Origin: a virus
Direction: 5' to 3' (one strand)
DNA length: 64,000 bases
IMG/VR virus record: IMGVR_UViG_3300044971_001477
Coordinates: 1-64,000 of that record
Shown piece by piece: positions 54,733-61,532 of this stretch (within the stretch, counting starts at the first letter, position 1; each line of letters opens with the position of its first letter). Both the position numbers and the translations under genes were made by a program. Below the pieces are notes generated by a model, which worked only from the letters and a program-made list of their open reading frames with translations, searched no databases and was not told the DNA's origin.

Positions 54733-55119
54733 GGGGGTAACTTGGAATTGACTGGCATTGTTAGTTATTCGGGGCACGCAGTGAGATGTATCCTTTCACT
54801 TAAATCTACGGATGTAAACAGTAAACGGAAACGTTTTAAACAAAATGGCGACAATCGGATTAATCCGTGAAGACGCTGCGGTAGTTGCCTAACATATAGG
54901 AAACAACCATACGGGTCGGTGGACATACAACCTAGGAACAGAAGTCTTTACAAGGGTGGAAAAATGACTGAACCCAAAATTGAGTCATCCATTGGTTGTT
55001 AGTTTACGATGGTGAAGAACGAACTAACTATTTTTGGAACATTAGAAAATGTTATCCTAAGCGTGTAGTCCTTAATAGGTAAGGTGTACAACACGAGGGT
55101 TCGAACCCCTCTACCTCCA
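54733..55119 (+). ncRNA. ssrA: tmRNA (trans-translation RNA)
   Basis: 387 nt. The 5' GGGGGTA pairs with 3' TACCTCC to form the acceptor stem, including the G3-U70 wobble that marks alanine, with A73 as discriminator. The T-arm is GAGGG-TTCGAAC-CCCTC. The tag reading frame probably resumes at GCG 54848 and gives ATIGLIREDAAVVA, stop TAA at 54890. The ending AAVVA differs from the common ALAA of bacteria but keeps small hydrophobic residues. CCA is not encoded. It rescues stalled ribosomes and marks products for proteases; here it is likely coupled to the phage ClpC-like unfoldase. Confidence 0.93.
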
Positions 55120-55125
55120 CTAATT

Positions 55126-55157
55126 AAACCTCATCTTAAAAAGGTGGGGTTTTTTTA
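55126..55157 (+). terminator. Terminator of tmRNA
   Basis: Stem AAACCTCA / TGGGGTTT with T-run, 7 nt after the tmRNA 3' end. Confidence 0.85.
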
Positions 55158-55193
55158 TACACATAAATTAAATTACAAAACTTTTTTTAAAAT

Positions 55194-55222
55194 AAAAAAA
55201 CCCCAAGATTATTGAGGTTTGA
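55194..55222 (-). terminator. Terminator of the large noncoding RNA
   Basis: Minus-strand stem AAACCTCAATAATCTTGGGGTTT followed by a run of T. It is back to back with the tmRNA terminator. Confidence 0.8.
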
Positions 55223-56141
55223 TTAAAAATCGTATTCTATATATTGGGTAATTTTAAAAAGGGCTGAGAATACACCGTTTTGTGAGAATCTTTAGAAGGA
55301 TTATTGTTTCCCTTCATTTCCACCATCTTTTGAATGGTAATCCTCATCGCCGATTGGTTAGACCAATCACTTCTTAAGGTTTTAACTACTCTATTACTAC
55401 TCTACTCTCCTCAATCTTGCGAACTGACTTAGGATTCGACTCCTTAGAGGTTTTTGGTAACAATATACGTTGACTTGCGGTCTCGGTATGCCATGAACAA
55501 CTCATGACTATGTAGGCGACTTTCATCAAAACCTGACGAACACTTTTGCTTATAGTTATTTTAGTTTTACTTAAATTTAGTATAAGTTATGTGTTGTGGA
55601 TGATTCCAAGTAGAGGTCCGTCTTAAGCCTCGTTGTCTTTTGAACAACAAGATACTTTTCTACTCGGTAGAGTGTCCCCACTCTCATATTTTAAGATTAC
55701 TTCGTACCAAGACCTTGGTGGGTCTGTGGTAAGGATATTAGCGACACCACTCGTTCTCTATCTTACCTTCAGGTTTTATCCCTTCGGTTTTAAGTCACCT
55801 CTTATATTGGGACCCGCAATTGTGTATTTGGAGTACACTTCTCACTTGGCCCCTATGGGTTATTCTTATTGGTGTTCCCACCTCAAACTGACAATCCACA
55901 TTGCCCGTTCAGTTTTCCATTTCCCTACGAAGTTATCCTCGGTACTACAGGCTCACTGATATCCCACTTGTATACTCGAGTTCGGTTACCCGAACCGCAA
56001 AACCATTAACACGATGATTTCACTTTATCCCCCTTTCGAGGTTTATTTAACGACCATATACGGCCGATTATCTTTTATACAACACCGAAGTGTTGTAATG
56101 GATAATAATATTTCAAAGAACGTTTCGGACTCTTCCGATTT
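55195..56141 (-). ncRNA. Large ornate noncoding RNA (GOLLD/ROOL-like class candidate)
   Basis: About 945 nt between a triple promoter array and a terminator, without a credible protein. Many compact hairpins are visible: ACAACAC-TTCG-GTGTTGT (56079-56096), CCTC-GAAA-GGGG (~56029-56042), GTTCGG-GTAA-CCGAAC (55980-55995), GGTG-GGAA-CACC, AGAGTG-GGGA-CACTCT and a T-arm-like AGGA-GTCGAA-TCCT. The number of GNRA and UUCG tetraloops is typical of a folded structural RNA. Length, position beside tRNAs/tmRNA, and phage setting match the GOLLD (~800 nt) and ROOL classes; the exact family is not verified. The leader has a boxA-like GTTCTTTGAAAT at 56110-56121. Confidence 0.75.
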
Positions 56142-56147
56142 GTTTTA

Positions 56148-56179
56148 CAAAGATAAGTAAACTTTTTCAATTTACCAAA
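56148..56179 (-). promoter_or_regulatory. Host-type promoter 1 for the large noncoding RNA (proximal)
   Basis: -7 TATCTTTG at 56148-56155 and -33 TTTG at 56176-56179, spacer 20. First of three near-identical units of about 90 bp. Confidence 0.75.
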
Positions 56180-56236
56180 TCTTTTTTTATTTTTTTTAAA
56201 GATTTGTATCTGAATCGTTATCTATCTCTTTTGTTG

Positions 56237-56268
56237 TACAAAGATAAGTAAACTTTTTCGATTTACCA
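56237..56268 (-). promoter_or_regulatory. Host-type promoter 2 (repeat copy)
   Basis: TATCTTTG at 56237-56244 with TTTG at 56265-56268; same flanks (GTTTACTTATCTTTGTACAA) as copy 3. Confidence 0.7.
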
Positions 56269-56330
56269 AATCTTTTTTTATTTTTTTTTTAAGATTTGTA
56301 TCTGAATTGTTATCTATCTCTTTTGTTGTA

Positions 56331-56362
56331 CAAAGATAAGTAAACTTTTTTGATTTACTAAA
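56331..56362 (-). promoter_or_regulatory. Host-type promoter 3 (repeat copy, distal)
   Basis: TATCTTTG at 56331-56338; the -33 box is TTTA instead of TTTG. Unit spacing 89 and 94 bp. Confidence 0.6.
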
Positions 56363-56375
56363 TTTTTTTTTAAAG

Positions 56376-56402
56376 AAAAAAAACCCCCTAAAAAAGGGGG
56401 AT
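56376..56402 (-). terminator. Terminator of the lysis gene unit
   Basis: Minus-strand stem CCCCCT / AGGGGG followed by T8, directly after the gene ending at 56406. It insulates the promoter array from read-through. Confidence 0.8.
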
Positions 56403-56405
56403 TGT

Positions 56406-57098
56406 TTAATTATTTATAATTTTTTTAATCTTATCTATTTGTTCGACAAGTCTTTTATTATTACCATAATCTTCTTTGAAAGCTGTCTTAATGTTTTTAC
56501 CGACACCTTTGATGTTTTTACCGACACCTTTGGTAATATCATTGGCAATTGAAAATGGGGATAATAATGTGTCTAAGAAAACATTACCAGACCCAACATT
56601 TTTATTTCCAATATCAAGTTTAGGGTCATTATCAAGTTTAGGGTCATCTTGTATTGGTTTATTTTTTTTAGGGTCTTCTTTTTTAGGGTCTTCTTTTTTA
56701 GGTTCTTCTTTTTTAGGTTCTTCTTTTTTAGGCTCTTCTTTTTTAGGACCAACCCCTTTTAGATATGTTGATACGTCTAATTTTTTATCATCATTGTTTT
56801 TTATTGAGTAACTAATTCTATCGTCAGTGAAATACCCAATAATTTGACCTTGTTTTATTCTATCGCCTGGTGAAACAAATGATTTACCGACATTACAAAA
56901 TTCGGAATATATATCATCACCATTAAACTCATGTTTAATTTTAATAAAATTTTCACAAGAAGGTGTTCTGTCAAAAATAATAACACCGTCATACGGATTT
57001 ATTAATTTTGAATTTGGGTATGCAATTAAATCAACAGATTTTGACATCATAGATGATTTCATATTACCATACGGGGCTGGGTTAATAAATTTTTCCAT
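56406..57098 (-). CDS. Degenerate M23-like (LysM/peptidase-fold) protein with KKEEP repeats
   Basis: 230 residues. Residues ~35-105 follow the M23/lipoyl-like beta-sheet: INPYDGVIIFDR, then FVSPGDRIKQGQIIGYFTDD, the V.pGd.V..GQ.IG motif of M23 peptidases. The zinc ligands HxxxD and HxH are missing (ISYSIK stands where HLHFE is expected), so it is probably not an active peptidase. A linker of KKEEP/KKEDP units (~118-150) follows, then a helical tail. It overlaps the M15 endolysin stop/start by 1 nt and may help anchor or regulate it. Confidence 0.65.
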   Translation of the reverse strand: MEKFINPAPYGNMKSSMMSKSVDLIAYPNSKLINPYDGVIIFDRTPSCENFIKIKHEFNGDDIYSEFCNVGKSFVSPGDRIKQGQIIGYFTDDRISYSIKNNDDKKLDVSTYLKGVGPKKEEPKKEEPKKEEPKKEDPKKEDPKKNKPIQDDPKLDNDPKLDIGNKNVGSGNVFLDTLLSPFSIANDITKGVGKNIKGVGKNIKTAFKEDYGNNKRLVEQIDKIKKIINN

Positions 57099-58309
57099 TA
57101 TAATAAATTTTTAATTCTTTTAATATCCTCAATCAATTTATTGGTTGGTTCCTCACCTTCTTTAAACCCTAAAGAACCTAACAATGGGCTTAAAAATTTT
57201 TGGATAACGTCGTTACTTTGTGATGAATCATTAGTCAAATCATTAGTCAAATCATTAGTCAAATCATTAGTTGAGATAGAAGTTGAGTTAGAGGTTGAAT
57301 CGTTAGTTGAATTAGACGTTGTTGTGATTGATTCATTACCAATATAGAATAAATGCCAAGGTTCTTTTTTTCTAAGTACCCCATCAACATTGTAAGTTAC
57401 CTTAAACCCATATTTTTTACAATTATCCGCAACCCAATTTTTAACCCCTGAATTTGTATCCCACCAACTAGGTTCAGTACTAAATATGTCAAAGGCCTTT
57501 CCTGTGTGGTGTTGAGAAAAACCAGGAATTGTGTTATACTTTTGTGTGTCATCAACACCCCTATCTTTAGCTTTTTTTCCAAAATTATCTACTTGGTCAT
57601 CATAACTTCTATAATCAGAAACAATACCGTCGGGAAACCGAATTTTAGGGTTTGCTTTTTTACAATCTTTTATTAATTTTTCAATACTTTTCTTAGCTTC
57701 GTTATTAATCCCTCCATTATCTGGTTGTATATTACCTTCTTGTTTAAATTCTTTATCAATATGTGATTGAGTAATGTTAATACCATACTTTGTTTTTAAT
57801 TTATTTATCGAGGATTTAATTTTTTCAGGTAAGTTTTTAAAATTTGTAGATTGAGTATCACTCCCTGTAGACGTACCATTATCAGATTTTCTTGATACAT
57901 GAACATGATGATGATGATTTGGGAATCCAAACCATAAAACGGCTTTATCGTTACCTCGTTCAGAATTTACTTTATACCCCATAGATTCTAGGGTTCTAAC
58001 AAATTTTTCAATTTTATCGTAAATACCTTTTTTTTGAGCACTTTCTTTACTACCGTAACCTTTATTATCAAACATTGCCAAATCAACCGCCAAACCAAGC
58101 TCATGTCTAGTACCTTTTTTATGTCCTGAAACTGCGGTTGTTACACTGGCCATAACATTAGCGTTTTTAGCTGCTAAATTTACGTCCATTAATAAAGATG
58201 GGTTTATTTTATCAGAGGCGGGATTACCGTGACCAATTTGTTTAAAATTAACATTACTATATTTTAAAGGTTGGACCGATTCGGGCTTCTCGTTAATATA
58301 ACTTCTCAT
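57098..58309 (-). CDS. Endolysin with two M15 (VanY-like) peptidase domains
   Basis: 403 residues. Domain 1: GTRHELGLAVDLAMF (H69, D76) and NHHHHVHVS (H132-H137). Domain 2: FSQHHTGKAFDIFS (S265, H267, D274) and KKEPWHLFYIG (E316, H319), the SxHxxGxAxD and ExWH motifs of D-Ala-D-Ala/L-Ala-D-Glu peptidases. A Ser/Thr/Asn-rich linker with repeated TNDL units (~340-365) leads to a small C-terminal helix. No signal peptide, so it would need the holin. Two catalytic domains of the same clan in one endolysin is unusual. Late-type element 2 nt before the start. Confidence 0.85.
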   Translation of the reverse strand: MRSYINEKPESVQPLKYSNVNFKQIGHGNPASDKINPSLLMDVNLAAKNANVMASVTTAVSGHKKGTRHELGLAVDLAMFDNKGYGSKESAQKKGIYDKIEKFVRTLESMGYKVNSERGNDKAVLWFGFPNHHHHVHVSRKSDNGTSTGSDTQSTNFKNLPEKIKSSINKLKTKYGINITQSHIDKEFKQEGNIQPDNGGINNEAKKSIEKLIKDCKKANPKIRFPDGIVSDYRSYDDQVDNFGKKAKDRGVDDTQKYNTIPGFSQHHTGKAFDIFSTEPSWWDTNSGVKNWVADNCKKYGFKVTYNVDGVLRKKEPWHLFYIGNESITTTSNSTNDSTSNSTSISTNDLTNDLTNDLTNDSSQSNDVIQKFLSPLLGSLGFKEGEEPTNKLIEDIKRIKNLL

Positions 58310-58310
58310 C

Positions 58311-58320
58311 TTAATAAATA
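58311..58320 (-). promoter_or_regulatory. Putative late promoter element (TATTTATTAA)
   Basis: Immediately before the endolysin ATG at 58309 (gap about 2 nt). Confidence 0.5.
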
Positions 58321-58338
58321 TAAAGAGATTTAGGTTTG

Positions 58339-58944
58339 TTAACCATTTAGGTGACCCATAAGAACTCCACCAATTGAAGTTGCGTGAACTTGTAAGTGAT
58401 TTATCATCTCCACATCAAGTTTTGTTTTTCTTTTTGAAAAATCTAACCCTAAGGTCCCAATAAACTTATTATCAATTGTTTTTATTGAAAATAAATACCC
58501 TGATTTACATCCTGTATCTTCCGCAATATATTTTAAACCGTGAGTTGCGACAGATTCGTCTTTATAATCGTGAATTTGAATTACATCATTTTCCAGTAAA
58601 TAATTGATAGACTTACTAAATAAATTAACAGGAATGTTTTGAAAATTTGATTGAATTGAATTTGTATTTTGGGAAACCGTCTCATAAATGACACTGAATT
58701 TTGCCATTGATTTACCTGTCGGGTAAAAGTGACCTCCATTATGAAATTGTGTTATCCAAACTCTGTCCGCTTTAAATTCTTCTTTAATATGTTCAATTTT
58801 TGTTGTAATTAATTCACTAACTAGTAGTGTTTCTTTAACCATGTCAGGCATTTCTTTTTTTTTCTCTAATTTGTTCTTTGTATATAAAAGAATAATAGGA
58901 CCTAATACGCCTGATATAAACGCAACAATAACTTCTGTGGACAT
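58339..58944 (-). CDS. Membrane-anchored GAF-like protein
   Basis: 201 residues. One N-terminal transmembrane helix (VIVAFISGVLGPIILLYTKN, ~5-24) and a soluble domain like GAF/PAS: ADRVWITQFHNGGHFYPTGK, YETVSQNTNSIQ, and GYLFSIKTIDNKFIGTLGLD. This FHNGG.fytG..m.K.S module occurs in phages beside lysis genes. It could sense a small ligand or act in membrane disruption. Upstream of the endolysin in the same direction, with a late-type element before it. Confidence 0.65.
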   Translation of the reverse strand: MSTEVIVAFISGVLGPIILLYTKNKLEKKKEMPDMVKETLLVSELITTKIEHIKEEFKADRVWITQFHNGGHFYPTGKSMAKFSVIYETVSQNTNSIQSNFQNIPVNLFSKSINYLLENDVIQIHDYKDESVATHGLKYIAEDTGCKSGYLFSIKTIDNKFIGTLGLDFSKRKTKLDVEMINHLQVHATSIGGVLMGHLNG

Positions 58945-58960
58945 AAATAATATATTTTTA

Positions 58961-58969
58961 TAATAAATA
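58961..58969 (-). promoter_or_regulatory. Putative late promoter element (TATTTATTA)
   Basis: 16 nt upstream of the ATG at 58944. Confidence 0.45.
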
Positions 58970-59006
58970 TTATGATAACCAAAAAAACACGATTTTAAGT
59001 CGTGTT

Positions 59007-59222
59007 TTATAGTTTTTTAAATTTATCGGTGGTTAAATCCTGTATAATACTTTCTTCGTATTCTTTTCTTCCATCACATTTATTTTTTTCTGTTGTACTC
59101 CAAAGGTTTTTTCCTCCGTTTTTTATATGACAGTTGTGGGGTTTATCCATTTTTTTGGAAAACTCCACAATCATGTCATTATGTTTATTCCTTATAACCC
59201 AAGGACATTCTTTACAAGCCAT
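59007..59222 (-). CDS. DUF6283-like small zinc-ribbon-type protein
   Basis: 71 residues. KECPWVIRNKHN near the start, then HNCHIKNGGKNLWSTTEKNK-C-DG: four Cys plus His in the pattern C-x2-C-P-W...C-H...C-x-G of DUF6283 proteins. Probably binds zinc. Follows the gene at 59240 with 17 nt between. Confidence 0.65.
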   Translation of the reverse strand: MACKECPWVIRNKHNDMIVEFSKKMDKPHNCHIKNGGKNLWSTTEKNKCDGRKEYEESIIQDLTTDKFKKL

Positions 59223-59239
59223 TATCTTACAACCGTATT

Positions 59240-59749
59240 TTAATCATATTCCAAAGTTAATTCTTTTTTTTCAAACCAAAAAGGTTTTTCTCTGTTTTTC
59301 CAAGCTGCTAAATTAGATTTAGCCCCCATGTAATAATTTCTGTAAGATTCTACAACAGAATCAACTTTAAACTCATCAGGCATCGCCTTAGCTGGGTCTG
59401 TAAATTCAATATCAGGGATGTTTGGTTTATTAATCAAACACCATTCAATTACATCTTGAGATTTATGTCGTTTACCGTATCGGTAAGTGTATTCTTTACT
59501 TAATTCCAAACCCAACTCACACAAATACAAATAATTTGATAATGACTCGCGACACCAAATAGAACATGGGTGGTTTTTATGTGATAACTTGTACGGTACT
59601 TGGCCGGTATCATGTATTTTATCATGTACGGTCATGTGATGAACACCACACAATAACTGAGCGGTTTCCAAAATCATTTTAACTACGTGTTTGTCAACAT
59701 GATATTGAGCTGATAATGTAGGATTCTCGTCTAAAAAAAATATATTCAT
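59240..59749 (-). CDS. Conserved phage protein with DKHVVKM motif
   Basis: 169 residues. MNIFFLDENPTLSAQYHVDK followed by HVVKMILETAQLLCGVHH is the opening of a widespread phage family, sometimes annotated near pyrimidine-dimer glycosylases, whose function is not established. His- and Cys-rich; the C-terminal half has YRNYYMGAKSNLAAWKNREK. Host-type -7 box TATCTTTGTAC is 25-30 nt upstream, so probably an early or middle gene. Confidence 0.65.
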   Translation of the reverse strand: MNIFFLDENPTLSAQYHVDKHVVKMILETAQLLCGVHHMTVHDKIHDTGQVPYKLSHKNHPCSIWCRESLSNYLYLCELGLELSKEYTYRYGKRHKSQDVIEWCLINKPNIPDIEFTDPAKAMPDEFKVDSVVESYRNYYMGAKSNLAAWKNREKPFWFEKKELTLEYD

Positions 59750-59830
59750 TACACATTATTTTTAATTAAGGTACAAAGATACTATTTTTTTATTAAAAAA
59801 CAAAACTACCAAGGGTTCTGATTATTATCG

Positions 59831-59986
59831 CTAACTTCTTAACAATCCTTTTTTGTATGCAATATAATCTTTTTCGTATTTATATGGCCAAGCAATTAAG
59901 TAAGTATTTCTTTCACTTTTTGGATAGGTGTATAAATTATTTTTTAATTTTTTTTTAATCTTTCGTGGCAATCTAAATTTTTTCAT
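59831..59986 (-). CDS. Small basic hypothetical protein
   Basis: 51 residues, very basic (MKKFRLPRKIKKKLKNNLYT, then YPKSERNTYLIAWPYKYEKD). It sits in the ~260 bp gap between the DKHVVKM gene and the tRNA cluster and would follow the tRNAs on the same strand. No database family known to me. Confidence 0.5.
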   Translation of the reverse strand: MKKFRLPRKIKKKLKNNLYTYPKSERNTYLIAWPYKYEKDYIAYKKGLLRS

Positions 59987-60009
59987 AATAGTTATTATTC
60001 ATTATTTTG

Positions 60010-60082
60010 CGGTCCCGACGGGATTCGAACCCGTATCTCGCACCGTGACAGGGTGGAATTGTAACCATTCAACCACGGGACC
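60010..60082 (-). tRNA. tRNA-Asp (GTC)
   Basis: Acceptor GGTCCCG / CGGGACC, T-arm ACGGG-TTCGAAT-CCCGT, anticodon loop CTGTCAC with GTC, discriminator G. Stem position 27-43 is a mismatch. CCA is not encoded. Confidence 0.9.
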
Positions 60083-60195
60083 AAAAGTTTGTGAGACCCG
60101 CTCCTCACTCTGAACTTGTACTTTGTTCTATTAAGCGTTTATTTAGTAAAGTCAAGGTATGAACCCTTATCGTAGTAAAGCTTGGTTGGCTATAG

Positions 60196-60267
60196 TAGTC
60201 CCACCGGGAATCGAACCCGACTTTCCAGGATGAAAACCTGACGACCTAACCGATAGTCGATGGGACC
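60196..60267 (-). tRNA. tRNA-Glu (TTC)
   Basis: Acceptor GGTCCCA / TGGGACT (G1-U72), anticodon loop TTTTCAT with TTC, T-arm loop TTCGATT. Discriminator A. Confidence 0.85.
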
Positions 60268-60275
60268 AAAAATCA

Positions 60276-60334
60276 GGGTAGACACGGGCCTAGCTAGCCA
60301 TCTTTCAGGAAAGGCCCTTACGAATATTCTACCC
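60276..60334 (-). ncRNA. tRNA-like structured spacer element
   Basis: Seven perfect outer pairs GGGTAGA / TCTACCC like an acceptor stem and an inner stem GGGCCT / AGGCCC, but no tRNA D- or T-arm and no anticodon loop. It lies exactly between tRNA-Glu and tRNA-Met and would be excised with them. Could be a processing signal, a small RNA or a reduced tRNA. Confidence 0.5.
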
Positions 60335-60343
60335 TTTTGTTGT

Positions 60344-60414
60344 TGCGGGAACAGGGCTCGAACCTGTAATCTCGGCTTATGAGACCGAGCGGATGACCAA
60401 TTTCCACATCCCGC
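60344..60414 (-). tRNA. tRNA-Met (CAT), elongator or Ile2 type
   Basis: Acceptor GCGGGA / TCCCGC (7th pair mismatched), anticodon loop CTCATAA with CAT, T-arm ACAGG-TTCGAGC-CCTGT. It lacks the G-C-rich anticodon stem of initiators. It could be a lysidine-modified tRNA-Ile. Confidence 0.85.
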
Positions 60415-60420
60415 GATATG

Positions 60421-60494
60421 TAGTTAATATTGGACTCGAACCAATGACCTATTCCGTATCAGGGAATTGCTCTAACCAACTGAGCTAATTAACT
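60421..60494 (-). tRNA. tRNA-Ile (GAT)
   Basis: Acceptor AGTTAAT / ATTAACT, anticodon stem ATTCC / GGAAT with loop CTGATAC (GAT), T-arm ATTGG-TTCGAGT-CCAAT. Discriminator A. Confidence 0.9.
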
Positions 60495-60506
60495 ATATTT
60501 TTTTTG

Positions 60507-60580
60507 GGTAACTAATGGGAATTGAACCCATGGCACAAGGTACCACAAACCTTTGCTCTACCAACTGAGCTATAGTTACC
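60507..60580 (-). tRNA. tRNA-His (GTG) with encoded G-1
   Basis: Acceptor GTAACTA / TAGTTAC plus an extra 5' G opposite C73, the usual His identity. Anticodon loop TTGTGGT (GTG), T-arm ATGGG-TTCAATT-CCCAT. Confidence 0.9.
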
Positions 60581-60761
60581 ATTTATTTGCAGTTAAGTAG
60601 CTGACACACACTCTCGTTTCACCATCTTATGTCAACAGGTTAATGTACTTTACAAGTTTCCCGTTTCTTACCACCACAATATTTTAATGTCAATGAACTT
60701 CTTCTTTCTTTACGGGAGTAGGACATCAACCTCTCACTTCCTACCCCCGTTGTTTGCCTTA
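60581..60761 (-). other. Structured leader of tRNA operon
   Basis: About 180 nt between the promoter and the first tRNA, with no gene. A strong stem CGGGAGTAGGA / TCCTACCCCCG (60713-60749, read on plus) stands near the 5' end. The stem sequence resembles the GGGTAGA element between tRNAs. Role likely in processing or protection. Confidence 0.5.
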
Positions 60762-60792
60762 CAAAGATACAAACTTTTTTTAATCTACCAAA
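60762..60792 (-). promoter_or_regulatory. Host-type promoter of tRNA operon, TTTG-N19-TATCTTTG
   Basis: -7 at 60762-60769, -33 TTTG at 60789-60792, spacer 19. It lies at the 3' end of the neighbouring gene. Confidence 0.8.
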
Positions 60793-60980
60793 TAAACTTC
60801 AAAATTATCATTTTTTAATGTCCATTTTCTGAATTTATCAAACATTCCGTTGGCGTAATGTGAGTCCAAAGAGTCGTTGATAAAATCAATTACCATTTCT
60901 TTTTGAATATTTTCGTCTGTAATTTTGAGTTCTTTCATTCTATTAAGAACACTATTGGGTATGTTAATTGTTATTTCCAT
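60780..60980 (-). CDS. Hypothetical small protein (ribbon-helix-helix-like?)
   Basis: 66 residues from the ATG at 60980. ITINIPNSVLNRMKELKITD then ENIQKEMVIDFINDSLDSHY has the strand-helix-helix order of small ribbon-helix-helix proteins, which would suit a DNA-binding regulator. -7 box TATCTTTG (60985-60992) ends 4 nt before the ATG: a leaderless arrangement. Confidence 0.55.
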   Translation of the reverse strand: MEITINIPNSVLNRMKELKITDENIQKEMVIDFINDSLDSHYANGMFDKFRKWTLKNDNFEVYLVD

Positions 60981-60984
60981 ATCA

Positions 60985-61016
60985 CAAAGATATATAATCA
61001 CTTTTGATTTGCCAAA
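60985..61016 (-). promoter_or_regulatory. Host-type promoter, TTTG-N20-TATCTTTG
   Basis: -7 TATCTTTG four nt before the ATG at 60980, with TTTG about 20 nt further upstream. Confidence 0.7.
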
Positions 61017-61037
61017 CAATTTGTAAAATATTTTTTA

Positions 61038-61532
61038 TTATTTTACTTCAAACGCATAAAACAATATACGTTTTTTCTTGGTTGAATCTTCATAGTTACC
61101 AATCACAACACCATCTTTAATTGTGAAAGCGTGACGACTAACTAACATAAAAAATGTCCCAACAGGGTTTTGTTTTGTAAAAGTACCAACAGTCATTTTA
61201 CGGTTAACCTTTTCACCCTTTACGTTAACGGTATATTCTAATGTGCGTCTATTGTAATTGTTTAATTTACCAACACATTTAACTTTTTTGTAATTTATTT
61301 GAGTTCTATTCTCCGCAAGTTTGGTCATTTTATTTACAGTACCATAAGTTCCTTGACGGTTATTACGACCAAAGTTATCTCTAACGTATCCGTGAGCATA
61401 ATTGTAAGACACATCAAAACAAGATGCGAATGCTCTTACAACACAATCATTTTTTTCATTTTTCGCAATTTGGGATTCTTCATAACCTTTAATCGCTTTT
61501 TCTGTATTACAATATGGTAGTGAGTCTTTCAT
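61038..61532 (-). CDS. Papain-like-fold phage protein
   Basis: 164 residues from the ATG at 61532. NDCVVRAFASCFDVSYNYAH places a Cys in a helix start (DCVVRA) as in papain-like cysteine peptidases; the His lies in LVSRHAFTIKDGVVIGNYED and the Asn/Asp follows. This family (C..RA..., then H.f.i.dg) is common in large phages and host-interaction cassettes. It may cleave or modify a host protein. A TATCTTTA box lies 4 nt before the ATG. Confidence 0.65.
   Translation of the reverse strand: MKDSLPYCNTEKAIKGYEESQIAKNEKNDCVVRAFASCFDVSYNYAHGYVRDNFGRNNRQGTYGTVNKMTKLAENRTQINYKKVKCVGKLNNYNRRTLEYTVNVKGEKVNRKMTVGTFTKQNPVGTFFMLVSRHAFTIKDGVVIGNYEDSTKKKRILFYAFEVK

Noticed and set aside
55633-55959. 108-codon plus-strand frame
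   Set aside because: It lies inside the large structured RNA on the opposite strand and shows no protein-like composition.
55195-56141. Fragment of 16S/23S rRNA
   Set aside because: Some words look rRNA-like, but no conserved rRNA core such as the sarcin-ricin loop or the 530 loop can be found; a separate ornate RNA fits better.
56600-56770. Short-period repeat resembling an array
   Set aside because: It encodes the KKEEP/KKEDP linker of the M23-like protein.
59928-60113. 61-codon frame containing VPTGFEPVSRTV
   Set aside because: This is the well-known false translation of the antisense of a tRNA gene (tRNA-Asp here).
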